Of a DNA stretch of 64,000 nucleotides, positions 36,292-45,796 are shown piece after piece. Positions within the stretch are counted from its first letter, which is position 1. Each line of letters starts with the position of its first letter. Where the stretch lies: NCBI GenBank assembly GCA_025024175.1, contig QCXZ01000137.1:19282001-19346000 (forward strand), written 5' to 3'. This DNA is from Rhyzopertha dominica (Eukaryota > Arthropoda > Insecta > Coleoptera > Bostrichidae). The position numbers and the translations under genes are program-made. The notes under the pieces were generated by a model that was not told the origin of the DNA, ran no database searches, and worked only from the letters and a program-made list of their open reading frames with translations.

Positions 36292-38295
36292 CTAGTACTG
36301 ACGGCAAAGATCACAAATGCTGTTTACGTAGTGATCAGCGGGTTTTATTCCTTTGTCAATTTCGGGTTTTGTAAGGACACACTTTTTGTGTGCACTGCGC
36401 TTACATGCAGTGCACGTTAATACGTCATTTCCTGCCGAACGGCCACAAAACATACAAGCATTTCCCACCTCGCAAGAATGAGTCAAAAGCATTTTTTGTA
36501 TCTGCGATCGATATTTACGCATATCCTTGTAGGTTAAGAGGTTTTCTTCCTTGGCAATACAGCGGAAGAAGTAGATGACATATAATCCGCAATTATAACT
36601 GTCCTCTTGCCGTATGTGGTCAGGAGCAAGGTGTTGCCAGTTGTCAATGGCAAAGTTGGAATTATGCGTAATATTATGTAAATGCAGAAATTTACGAAAT
36701 TTTTTAAAATAGATCGAAGTTTTATATTGCGTGCTTCCTAATGGATCTAAAAAGATGAAGGTCTTATCTTCAAAATTTGCTACGGCTAAGCAAAAGTGAT
36801 TGTTGTTAATAATAATTGGCATTGCTATTTTGGTTTTATTTACTTTAGTGCCATCCATAAAATATTTTGTAAGTCGCGATGAATCACCGTTGTATATAAT
36901 TGTTGATCTTTCTGTACTTATGACTTGAAACACGTCGTTATGGTTATATAGCCTCAGTGATACATCGACAACTAAACTGCTCAACCAAGATGTTCCATTA
37001 AGACTAACGAAATCGTCAATAAGAATGTCCGGCATATTTGAATCTAAATGCTGATATCTGCAAACGATGTATCCTCTGTTGTTTGGAAAATTCTTGTAAT
37101 ATGTGGGATCATCCACTAGGCCGTTTTTTAGTAATACAATATGTTTTGTTGACGTCCATTTTATTTCTGCGGAGGAAAATGTTTCGCCAGGTAGGGCCAA
37201 TCGGGGAAGCATGTAAAAGTGATAGAACGTTTTTAACTTGTGGTATATGCTGTTCCAGAATTCTTCGTCCCGTTGAACTCTGACAATTTTAATGCCCTTA
37301 TAAGTGTATAACACGAAGTCGCACCAGAATTTGTTAGACACTTCTAAGCTACCTTGCACTTGGTAGTAGTACGGATGGGACTTCTTTAGATTCCCGGCAT
37401 CATCAAGGCAGTCAAATCGAATGTCGTTGGGATGCTTTGATTTGTATTTGAAAGGACATTTCACTTCTACAATGCCGTCTGTTCCTGTTACTACAGCATC
37501 TGGGGACGCCCCGAGGAAGAAATGTTTTCTATGAATATGTAAACCGGCCTTTCTGCATATTCTGCCCGTGAGGTTTTCATAGGCTGCAATAGCATTGTCT
37601 TCGTTATCTATACCGTGCTTAATGGAAGGTACATACGATATGTCTGTTGGTCGCAATACGTCTTTAAGGATTCTCTCAAATGCGGTTTGTGCTTTACATT
37701 TGCACACTCGCGCGAAGTTCGAGGCCGTCAAGCGTTTCTTGCGCTCCTCGACCCATATTCGTGAAAAACGTTGTTTACGCGTTGTCACCTCCAGTTTTCT
37801 AATTTCATCTTCCGTCATGTACAGTGAATCAAGGAACTGATTGCATTTTTCAGACAAGTCGTATGATTTGTTCTCTTTTGCTAACAAACCTTCTTCGGTA
37901 TTTCTACAGCACATTTTGCACATGAAACTTCCACTAAAAGATTTGTCGCAAGAGGTTTCGCAGTGTTGATGTATCCAACCGTCGCAAATGTCACACTGAA
38001 CCCAATCTACTGTGGTGTCCAAACGCGCATATCCACAATACAAACATCTAGGTTGGTCGTCTAAAATAATTTCAGATTTATTTTCTATTGCTGTCTTCAT
38101 GGAGTGTTTTTGCTCTTTTAGATAGCGGCCGGTAAAATGTGTGTCTCTTATCGTTCGATGTCTTTTCCAAGTTTCTTGTGACAGTCTTTCATCAGCATCA
38201 TCTATATGTAACTTCCTTTTATTTTTTGCAGTCAACCCGGACTTTCCGATATCCATTTTTGCTTCTTCGTATAAAGACAAAACGTACTCTCGCAA
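36292..38295 (-). CDS. PHD - YqaJ exonuclease - Ulp1 protease - PHD polyprotein (left copy)
   Basis: A 667-codon uninterrupted frame forming the C-terminal half of the element's protein. Residues 84-129 form a C4HC3 PHD finger (C84, C87, C101, C104, H109, C112, C126, C129; CDGWIHQHC core). About 178-345 is a YqaJ/lambda-exonuclease-type nuclease: TASNF (190-194), E232 in HGIDNE, SPD (264-266), EVKC (277-280) and Q312/Q314, the expected metal- and DNA-binding set. About 425-600 is a C48/Ulp1-type cysteine protease with H500, D517, Q563 and C569 (NCGLYV). Residues 614-664 are a second C4HC3 finger ending four residues from the stop. The Met start is only where this open segment begins; the frame continues the upstream transposase (REYVLSLYEEAK is shared with the other copy). 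Expected to act in the nucleus: DNA end processing plus removal of SUMO-like modifiers. Those roles are inferred from domains. Confidence 0.9.
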   Translation of the reverse strand: MREYVLSLYEEAKMDIGKSGLTAKNKRKLHIDDADERLSQETWKRHRTIRDTHFTGRYLKEQKHSMKTAIENKSEIILDDQPRCLYCGYARLDTTVDWVQCDICDGWIHQHCETSCDKSFSGSFMCKMCCRNTEEGLLAKENKSYDLSEKCNQFLDSLYMTEDEIRKLEVTTRKQRFSRIWVEERKKRLTASNFARVCKCKAQTAFERILKDVLRPTDISYVPSIKHGIDNEDNAIAAYENLTGRICRKAGLHIHRKHFFLGASPDAVVTGTDGIVEVKCPFKYKSKHPNDIRFDCLDDAGNLKKSHPYYYQVQGSLEVSNKFWCDFVLYTYKGIKIVRVQRDEEFWNSIYHKLKTFYHFYMLPRLALPGETFSSAEIKWTSTKHIVLLKNGLVDDPTYYKNFPNNRGYIVCRYQHLDSNMPDILIDDFVSLNGTSWLSSLVVDVSLRLYNHNDVFQVISTERSTIIYNGDSSRLTKYFMDGTKVNKTKIAMPIIINNNHFCLAVANFEDKTFIFLDPLGSTQYKTSIYFKKFRKFLHLHNITHNSNFAIDNWQHLAPDHIRQEDSYNCGLYVIYFFRCIAKEENLLTYKDMRKYRSQIQKMLLTHSCEVGNACMFCGRSAGNDVLTCTACKRSAHKKCVLTKPEIDKGIKPADHYVNSICDLCRQY

Positions 38296-38394
38296 TTTTC
38301 GTACAAAACGGGAACACTTTAAATATTTTCATTGCACAGTACATTCCTTTTGACGTTTCCGAAATAGTTCTCAACTACTGAATTGCTTATTCTT

Positions 38395-38736
38395 TCAACT
38401 GTGTGAGGTAAATGTAGACCAGTCCACAACGGGCAATATGGAACATATTTTTGTGAGGATAACTTCCAAAAATTCTGGATTGTAGTATTCGTTTATATTT
38501 TCCTTTTCCGCTTTTGCATTATTTTGAACCGACGATTCGTGTATTCTCTTAAATAGTTTGTAATACGGGCTGCTTTTATATAATGGACCATTCAAATCGT
38601 CATTATCATCTATTTCATCAACAGTTAATTCTTCATGAGAATACGTTTCTCCGTCGCAGCAATAAAAGTAGCAAACTAAAATGAGCTTTCTTTGCGTTTG
38701 TGTCGTACATTTCAGAAGATAACAAAACACATACAT
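38395..38736 (-). pseudogene. Transposase segment, left copy (between CxH and catalytic Glu)
   Basis: 113 codons. Contains an acidic stretch (DEIDDNDDLNG) and matches the plus-strand copy at about 43280-43550. The matching sequence in the other arm continues into VENYFGNVKR, the presumed catalytic Glu region. Here the frame is lost by small indels on both sides, so the catalytic Glu segment is out of frame in this copy. Confidence 0.75.
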
Positions 38737-38760
38737 CTCTAAACCAGTTTTCTAGAGATT

Positions 38761-39126
38761 CTATGCCTTTTCATTTGTAATTGCCGAAGCAATCAATTCC
38801 GTAAATAATTTATGCTGTAATGAATTCTTTGAAAAGCGACTTATGTCATTTATGACCATTTTCATAAAATGAGCACAGCACAAGTGAATCGTTATAAACG
38901 TAGTGCTTCTAACATAGACGTCTTTCAATGTCATCTGATAAGAGTAGTTCAAATAATCAAGCAGGGTCATACGGTTGAAAGCTTTACATACTGCATGTAA
39001 GCTGGCAAAACTAAAGTCTGTGATTACACTGCTGAATAACGGCCATTTGTCATTTTCCTTCGCAAAGGTTCTGAAGTCGTGTAGTATTTTGAAGATTGCT
39101 TTGGAATAGTGTACGGAAGAAATCAT
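38761..39126 (-). pseudogene. Transposase catalytic core segment, left copy (second Asp and CxH)
   Basis: 121 codons beginning MISSVHYSKA. It carries VITDFSFASLHAV (second catalytic Asp) and HLCCAHFMK, the Cys-x-His motif inserted between the second Asp and the Glu in MULE, hAT, P and KDZ-type transposases. It differs from the right copy by short frame slips near residue 21 (AKEN versus CEEN). Part of one long protein, not a separate gene. Confidence 0.8.
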
Positions 39127-39476
39127 GTAAATATTGGGAAAACGCGCCCAGCCCGGGATAGTCTTATTACCGCAGAATAGAGGTACACTCTTTTTGAACC
39201 TGAGGGATTTCTTACAATTCCACCAGTAGCATCAAAGTTGTATAGGTAACCATTCTTCTTTTGCTGACTGTTTTTCTAACACATGCAGTTGTTGAATGCT
39301 GTACATTTTAATATTGAAGGGAAAAGCGACTTCTTTTATGTACTCTTCGTGACGTTTTGCATTTCAATTATATCCAAAATATCATTCTTGTCTCTGTCCA
39401 ATATAGATGTCGCTTCAGCCTTAATTCGCCGCAGGGTGGAATCGGACTTTATATCTTGTAGATTATCCTATTTTAA
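39127..39476 (-). pseudogene. Transposase first-Asp segment, left copy, frame broken
   Basis: Matches the right-arm sequence at about 42470-42821 that encodes PIHFDATGGIVR. In this copy an extra base near 39240 (TACAACTTTGATG versus TACACTTTGATG on the coding strand) and others break the frame, leaving no open segment of useful length. Confidence 0.7.
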
Positions 39477-40049
39477 CTAAGTTCTTATCAGAAGAAAGTA
39501 TTGTTCTCTTTTGTATTGAGACGGCTTAACATGATAAAGTTTTTTTCGAATTAAGCACCTTTCTATTCCCTTAACGTAAGTTGTGAGCTTTTGTTTATGG
39601 CAATAGTTTAACGAAGTGCTAAACACCTTTACCCTTCTGTTTTTGTCTATCACGATCTTAAATTTTTTACAGGAATGGTTGTTGTGTATGCAACTGGCAA
39701 ATAATTTTATATTTTTTTCTTTTTTGAGATACTTTACAAATTTGAACGCCAACTGGCATGTATTATTGACAAATTTCACTATACGGTGCCTTATATAAAA
39801 TGGATAGTGCTTAGAATTCAATTTGCTACCGTCATAAATTACTCGCCACATTTTATCATCGATACGAAATTCTCCTTCGAAAACAGTGCAATCTTTGTAA
39901 TTTAAAACCACGTTTTCTCTCAAACTCTCATTTTTTGAGTTTATAGGTAAAACTGGAGTACCTACATTTGCATCAGATAAATCCAACATTTCAGTTGGTA
40001 TGTCGAAATCTGCTGTTGTCACATCTGCATGAGATGTGCTTTCATCCAA
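39477..40049 (-). pseudogene. Transposase N-terminal zinc-binding segment, left copy
   Basis: 190 codons. Includes CTVFEGEFRIDDKMWRV and, further on, NNTCQLAFKF followed by CIHNNHSCKKF, a Cys/His cluster that could be a zinc-binding DNA-recognition domain of the WRKY-GCM1/FLYWCH kind seen in Mutator-like transposases. In this stretch the left copy holds the frame where the right copy breaks (42050, 42118, 42190), which shows that the breaks are not shared. Confidence 0.7.
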
Positions 40050-40127
40050 TACCTTTTTTTTCTAACTTAGGAATTGGCGATGGTACATCTACTTCTATTT
40101 GACCATCAGACTTCGAGAAATCTTCTT

Positions 40128-40487
40128 TTAAAGGAGTAGACGTATACACACCATGGAATAGTTTTCTTTTGCAAGATAATTTAGGAGATTATATACAGAT
40201 AATTCTTCATTAATTTTTACAGGCGTTTGAATCTCCAAAGCGCTGTTATAATTCTTTGAATTATCGCTTTCATTATCCCGTGCGTTTATATGAGTATCAC
40301 CACAGAATAATTTATCTTCTTCGAAGATTTTGTGAGAATTAATTTCCGCACGCCAAAAGCGGTATAGTTGATATCTATTTTTCAATGTATTCTTTTTACG
40401 GAGCAGTGCGCACATTTTACCGAATAAAGATTGCTTTGACCTGTGGGATTTATCTAAATTCGCGACATCTGTGCCTAGCATATCCAA
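40128..40487 (-). pseudogene. Transposase N-terminal region, left copy, second segment
   Basis: 119 codons, low-complexity and hydrophilic toward the end (INARDNESDNSKNYNS), corresponding to about 41450-41810 on the plus strand. Frame lost at both ends by indels. No domain recognised. Confidence 0.7.
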
Positions 40488-40531
40488 AGCAACTCTAAAA
40501 CTCTGCCACTGTCACTGGTTTTACATGTGCA

Positions 40532-40759
40532 TCATCTCCTAGAAAACAGTCGACTGAAAACCTTTTCCTTACATATTACCCTATACACTACACTAGGGTA
40601 CTTATATTTCGTTTTTGGAAAGTAAGACGACACCCTTTTGAAAAAATCATCCTTGGGTTTAAGTTGCAATAATTGTTGGTACGTACATATTGGCAGTTCC
40701 CTTTTCACAACATTAAATATCTCTTGCAAATGATTGTCTTTACCTTTTTTGAAAACCAT
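40532..40759 (-). pseudogene. Transposase N-terminus, left copy
   Basis: 75 codons from the presumed initiator ATG at 40759 (MVFKKGKDNHLQEIFNVV). It aligns with the start of the right copy at 41185. Lys/Arg-rich, no recognised domain. A T-run one base longer than in the other arm (TCGACTGTTTTC versus TCGACTGTTTC) ends the frame. Confidence 0.75.
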
Positions 40760-41073
40760 TTTAACAAGCTGAACCTGTAATATGCAGGATACACCAAATC
40801 AAATGCTTAACAATACACTACTATATTATTTACACTACCCTACTAAACCAAAACAGTAATAGTAACTACTATAATTTGTAACGCTTTATTCATACAACTG
40901 AACAGTGCTCTCAAACAAAGAAAAGTAACACGAATTCTAAGTATAAATAATTATTTATAACAAATAAGGAATAGATCTCAATAGCAACGCCGTCACAAAC
41001 GGTTATATAAACCTAAATATGTACAAATAAACGGTACCTCTGGTGAAAGTGAACAAACTACTAATCACCAGGT
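40760..41073 (-). promoter_or_regulatory. Central region upstream of the transposase gene
   Basis: About 314 bp upstream of the left ATG, present only in this arm because the right contig starts 11 bp before its ATG. GGTTATATAAACC at 41001-41013 includes a TATA-like core readable on either strand. CTGCATATTACAG just upstream of the ATG could be a 5'-UTR splice acceptor. CTGGTGA (41040-41046) and TCACCAG (41065-41071) form an inverted pair immediately beside the gap. Promoter function is inferred. Confidence 0.4.
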
Positions 41074-41173
41074 NNNNNNNNNNNNNNNNNNNNNNNNNNN
41101 NNNNNNNNNNNNNNNNNNNNNNNNNNNNNNNNNNNNNNNNNNNNNNNNNNNNNNNNNNNNNNNNNNNNNNNNN
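41074..41173. other. Assembly gap, 100 N
   Basis: Exactly 100 Ns, a conventional length for a gap of unknown size. It separates the two inverted halves of the palindromic element. Confidence 0.98.
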
Positions 41174-41184
41174 AGCTTGTTAAA

Positions 41185-42090
41185 ATGGTTTTTCAAAAAA
41201 AGGTAAGAGACAATCATTTGCAAGAGATATTTAATGTTGTGAAAAGGAACTGCCAATATGTACGTTACCAACAATTATTGCAACTTAAACCCAAGGATGA
41301 TTTTTTCAAAAGGGTGTCGTCTTACTTTCCAAAAACGAAATATAAGTACCCTAGTGTAGTGTATAGGGTAATATGTAAGGAAAAGGTTTTCAGTCGACTG
41401 TTTCTAGGAGATGATGCACATGTAAAACCAGTGACAGTGGCAGAGTTTAGAGTTGCTTTGGATATGCTAGGCACAGATGTCGCGAATTTAGATAAATCCC
41501 ACAGGTCAAAGCAATCTTTATTCGTAAAATGTGCGCACTGCTCCGTAAAAAGAATACAATTGAAAAATAGATATCAACTATACCGCTTTTGGCGTGCGGA
41601 AATTAATTCTCACAAAATCTTCGAAGAAGATAAATTATTCTGTGGTGATACTCATATAAACGCACGGGATAATGAAAGCGATAATTCAAAGAATTATAAC
41701 AGCGCTTTGGAGATTCAAACGCCTGTAAAAATTAATGAAGAATTATCTGTATATAAATCTCCTAAATTATCTTGCAAAAGAAAACTATTCCATGGTGTGT
41801 ATACGTCTACTCCTTTAAAAGAAGATTTCTCGAAGTCTGATGGTCAAATAGAAGTAGATGTACCATCGCCAATTCCTAAGTTAGAAAAAAAGGTATTGGA
41901 TGAAAGCACATCTCATGCAGATGTGACAACAGCAGATTTCGACATACCAACTGAAATGTTGGATTTATCTGATGCAAATGTAGGTACTCCAGTTTTACCT
42001 ATAAACTCAAAAAATGAGAGTTTGAGAGAAAACGTGGTTTTAAATTACAAAAGATTGCACTGTTTTCGAAGGAGAATTTCGTATCGATGA
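41185..42090 (+). pseudogene. Transposase N-terminus, right copy
   Basis: 301 codons from ATG 41185 (MVFQKKVRDNHLQEIFNVV). It joins what are three separate segments in the left copy and ends where an extra A (AATTACAAAAGATTG versus AATTACAAAGATTG) shifts the frame near 42050. N-terminal part basic, middle acidic and Ser-rich (41700-41990). No domain recognised in this part. Confidence 0.8.
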
Positions 42091-42246
42091 TAAAATGTGG
42101 CGAGTAATTTATGACGGTAGCAATTGAATTCTAAGCACTATCCATTTTATATAAGGCACCGTATAGTGAAATTTGTCAATAATACATGCCAGTTGGGCGT
42201 TCAAAATTTGTAAAGTATCTCAAAAAAGAAAAAAATATAAAATTAT

Positions 42247-42825
42247 TTGCCAAGTTGCATACACAACAACCATTCCTGTAAAAAATTTAAGATCGTGATA
42301 GACAAAAACAGAAGGGTAAAGGTGTTTAGCACTTCGTTAAACTATTGCCATAAACAAAAGCTCACAACTTACGTTAAGGGAATAGAAAGGTGCTTAATTC
42401 GAAAAAAACTTTATCATGTTAAGCCGTCTCAATACAAAAGAAGAACAATACTTTCTTCTGATAAGAACTTAGTTAAAATAGGAAATCTACAAGATATAAA
42501 GTCCGATTCCACCCTGCGGCGAATTAAGGCTGAAGCGACATCTATATTGGACAGAGACAAGAATGATATTTTGGATATAATTGAAATGCAAAACGTTCAC
42601 GAAGAGTACATAAAAGAAGTCGCTTTTCCCTTCAATATTAAAATGTACAGCATTCAACAACTGCATGTGTTAGAAAAACAGTCAGCAAAAGAAGAATGGT
42701 TACCTATACACTTTGATGCTACTGGTGGAATTGTAAGAAATCCCTCAGGTTCAAAAAGAGTGTACCTCTATTCTGCGGTAATAAGACTATCCCGGGCTGG
42801 GCGCGTTTCCCAATATTTGACATGA
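42247..42825 (+). pseudogene. Transposase segment, right copy (zinc-binding motif and first Asp)
   Basis: 192 codons. Begins in the Cys/His cluster (CIHNNHSCKKF) and ends with PIHFDATGGIVR (D157, presumed first catalytic Asp) and YLYSAVIRL. The frame ends where one base is missing in GCGTTTCCC; the left arm has GCGTTTTCCC at the same place, which would continue as GRVFPIFDMISSV. Confidence 0.8.
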
Positions 42826-43427
42826 TTTCTTCCGTACACTATTCCAAAGCAATCTTCAAAATACTACACGACTTCAGAACCTTTTGCGAAGAAAATGACA
42901 AATGGCCGTTATTCAGCAGTGTAATCACAGACTTTAGTTTTGCCAGCTTACATGCAGTATGTAAAGCTTTCAACCGTATGACCCTGCTTGATTATTTGAA
43001 CTACTCTTATCAGATGACATTGAAAGACGTCTATGTTAGAAGCACTACGTTTATAACGATTCACTTGTGCTGTGCTCATTTTATGAAAATGGTCATAAAT
43101 GACATAAGTCGCTTTTCAAAGAATTCATTACAGCATAAATTATTTACGGAATTGATTGCTTCGGCAATTACAATGAAAAGCATAGAATCTCTAGAAAACT
43201 GGTTTAGAGATGTATGTGTTTTGTTATCTTCTGAAATGTACGACACAAACGCAAAGAAAGCTCATTTTAGTTTGCTACTTTTATGCTGCGACGGAGAAAC
43301 GTATTCTCATGAAGAATTAACTGTTGATGAAATAGATGATAATGACGATTTGAATGGTCCATTATATAAAAGCAGCCCGTATTACAAACTATTTAAGAGA
43401 ATACACGAATCGTCGGTTTCAAAATAA
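42822..43427 (+). pseudogene. Transposase catalytic core, right copy (second Asp and CxH)
   Basis: 201 codons. D37 in VITDFSFASLH is the presumed second catalytic Asp and C84-x-H86 in LCCAHFMK is the inserted motif. The segment continues with LENWFRDVCVLL and an acidic stretch. The overlap with the previous segment is a frame slip, not true gene overlap. Confidence 0.85.
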
Positions 43428-43713
43428 TGCAAAAGCGGAAAAGGAAAATATAAACGAATACTACAATCCAGAATTTTTGGAAGTTATCCTCACAAAATAT
43501 GTTCCATATTGCCCGTTGTGGACTGGTCTACATTTACCTCACACAGTTGAAAGAATAAGCAATTCAGTAGTTGAGAACTATTTCGGAAACGTCAAAAGGA
43601 ATGTACTGTGCAATGAAAAATATTTAAAGTGTTCCCGTTTTGTACGAAAATTGCGAGAGTACGTTTTGTCTTTATACGAAGAAGCAAAATGGATATCGGA
43701 AAGTCCGGGTTGA
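43354..43713 (+). pseudogene. Transposase C-terminal core, right copy (catalytic Glu)
   Basis: 119 codons; the real match to the protein starts around residue 22. ERISNSVVENYFGNVKRN contains E74, the presumed third catalytic residue. The frame ends in AKWISES because an A-run is one base shorter here (CAAAATGG) than in the left arm (CAAAAATGG, giving AKMDIG), which would read straight on into the PHD-exonuclease part. Confidence 0.8.
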
Positions 43714-44252
43714 CTGCAAAAAATAAAAGGAAGTTACATATAGATGATGCTGATGAAAGACTGTCACAAGAAACTTGGAAAAGACATCGAACGATAAGAG
43801 ACACACATTTTACCGGCCGCTATCTAAAAGAGCAAAAACACTCCATGAAGACAGCAATAGAAAATAAATCTGAAATTATTTTAGACGACCAACCTAGATG
43901 TTTGTATTGTGGATATGCGCGTTTGGACACCACAGTAGATTGGGTTCAGTGTGACATTTGCGACGGTTGGATACATCAACACTGCGAAACCTCTTGCGAC
44001 AAATCTTTTAGTGGAAGTTTCATGTGCAAAATGTGCTGTAGAAATACCGAAGAAGGTTTGTTAGCAAAAGAGAACAAATCATACGACTTGTCTGAAAAAT
44101 GCAATCAGTTCCTTGATTCACTGTACATGACGGAAGATGAAATTAGAAAACTGGAGGTGACAACGCGTAAACAACGTTTTTTCACGAATATGGGTCGAGG
44201 AGCGCAAGAAACGCTTGACGGCCTCGAACTTCGCGCGAGTGTGCAAATGTAA
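43690..44252 (+). pseudogene. PHD finger and linker, right copy
   Basis: Open frame running on from MDIGKSG. It contains the complete C4HC3 PHD finger (CLYCG, then CDICDGWIHQHC, then CKMCC). The frame shifts near 44180, where a T-run has six bases against five in the left arm. Confidence 0.85.
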
Positions 44253-45654
44253 AGCACAAACCGCATTTGAGAGAATCCTTAAAGACGTATTGCGACCAAC
44301 AGACATATCGTATGTACCTTCCATTAAGCACGGTATAGATAACGAAGACAATGCTATTGCAGCCTATGAAAACCTCACGGGCAGAATATGCAGAAAGGCC
44401 GGTTTACATATTCATAGAAAACATTTCTTCCTCGGGGCGTCCCCAGATGCTGTAGTAACAGGAACAGACGGCATTGTAGAAGTGAAATGTCCTTTCAAAT
44501 ACAAATCAAAGCATCCCAACGACATTCGATTTGACTGCCTTGATGATGCCGGGAATCTAAAGAAGTCCCATCCGTACTACTACCAAGTGCAAGGTAGCTT
44601 AGAAGTGTCTAACAAATTCTGGTGCGACTTCGTGTTATACACTTATAAGGGCATTAAAATTGTCAGAGTTCAACGGGACGAAGAATTCTGGAACAGCATA
44701 TACCACAAGTTAAAAACGTTCTATCACTTTTACATGCTTCCCCGATTGGCCCTACCTGGCGAAACATTTTCCTCCGCAGAAATAAAATGGACGTCAACAA
44801 AACATATTGTATTACTAAAAAACGGCCTAGTGGATGATCCCACATATTACAAGAATTTTCCAAACAACAGAGGATACATCGTTTGCAGATATCAGCATTT
44901 AGATTCAAATATGCCGGACATTCTTATTGACGATTTCGTTAGTCTTAATGGAACATCTTGGTTGAGCAGTTTAGTTGTCGATGTATCACTGAGGCTATAT
45001 AACCATAACGACGTGTTTCAAGTCATAAGTACAGAAAGATCAACAATTATATACAACGGTGATTCATCGCGACTTACAAAATATTTTATGGATGGCACTA
45101 AAGTAAATAAAACCAAAATAGCAATGCCAATTATTATTAACAACAATCACTTTTGCTTAGCCGTAGCAAATTTTGAAGATAAGACCTTCATCTTTTTAGA
45201 TCCATTAGGAAGCACGCAATATAAAACTTCGATCTATTTTAAAAAATTTCGTAAATTTCTGCATTTACATAATATTACGCATAATTCCAACTTTGCCATT
45301 GACAACTGGCAACACCTTGCTCCTGACCACATACGGCAAGAGGACAGTTATAATTGCGGATTATATGTCATCTACTTCTTCCGCTGTATTGCCAAGGAAG
45401 AAAACCTCTTAACCTACAAGGATATGCGTAAATATCGATCGCAGATACAAAAAATGCTTTTGACTCATTCTTGCGAGGTGGGAAATGCTTGTATGTTTTG
45501 TGGCCGTTCGGCAGGAAATGACGTATTAACGTGCACTGCATGTAAGCGCAGTGCACACAAAAAGTGTGTCCTTACAAAACCCGAAATTGACAAAGGAATA
45601 AAACCCGCTGATCACTACGTAAACAGCATTTGTGATCTTTGCCGTCAGTACTAG
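44215..45654 (+). CDS. YqaJ exonuclease - Ulp1 protease - PHD, right copy
   Basis: 479 codons in frame to the stop, and the encoded sequence matches residues 190-667 of the left copy from TASNF onward. All nuclease landmarks (HGIDNE, SPD, EVKC, YQVQG), the protease His/Asp/Gln/Cys set and the C-terminal C4HC3 finger are present. The apparent Met start results from the frameshift upstream and is unlikely to be a natural start. Stop to array distance and sequence are identical to the left arm. Confidence 0.88.
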   Translation: MTASNFARVCKCKAQTAFERILKDVLRPTDISYVPSIKHGIDNEDNAIAAYENLTGRICRKAGLHIHRKHFFLGASPDAVVTGTDGIVEVKCPFKYKSKHPNDIRFDCLDDAGNLKKSHPYYYQVQGSLEVSNKFWCDFVLYTYKGIKIVRVQRDEEFWNSIYHKLKTFYHFYMLPRLALPGETFSSAEIKWTSTKHIVLLKNGLVDDPTYYKNFPNNRGYIVCRYQHLDSNMPDILIDDFVSLNGTSWLSSLVVDVSLRLYNHNDVFQVISTERSTIIYNGDSSRLTKYFMDGTKVNKTKIAMPIIINNNHFCLAVANFEDKTFIFLDPLGSTQYKTSIYFKKFRKFLHLHNITHNSNFAIDNWQHLAPDHIRQEDSYNCGLYVIYFFRCIAKEENLLTYKDMRKYRSQIQKMLLTHSCEVGNACMFCGRSAGNDVLTCTACKRSAHKKCVLTKPEIDKGIKPADHYVNSICDLCRQY

Positions 45655-45796
45655 GTAGGCAATAATATTTCAGTTTATAAAAAACTAAACCCGTTATTAT
45701 TAACAGCGCCAACGGCACAAGAAAAAATTCGAGAAAGCTGGGATCTGTCAGCCAACTTTTAACGTCCCTAGGTGGATTTTTAATCTCTAAAATAAA
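45655..45796 (+). terminator. 3' UTR and first poly(A) signal, right copy
   Basis: About 130 bp between the stop codon and the array. The first AATAAA lies at 45791-45796, at the inner edge of the tandem array; many units repeat AATAAA in the gene's sense. The mirror signal for the left copy is at about 36150-36155. Inferred from motif and position only. Confidence 0.45.

Noticed and set aside
36390..37840. Plus-strand frames of 62-81 codons inside the left gene, and their mirror images at 44118-45556
   Set aside because: Antisense shadows of the nuclease-protease frame; the same frames reappear inverted in the other arm.
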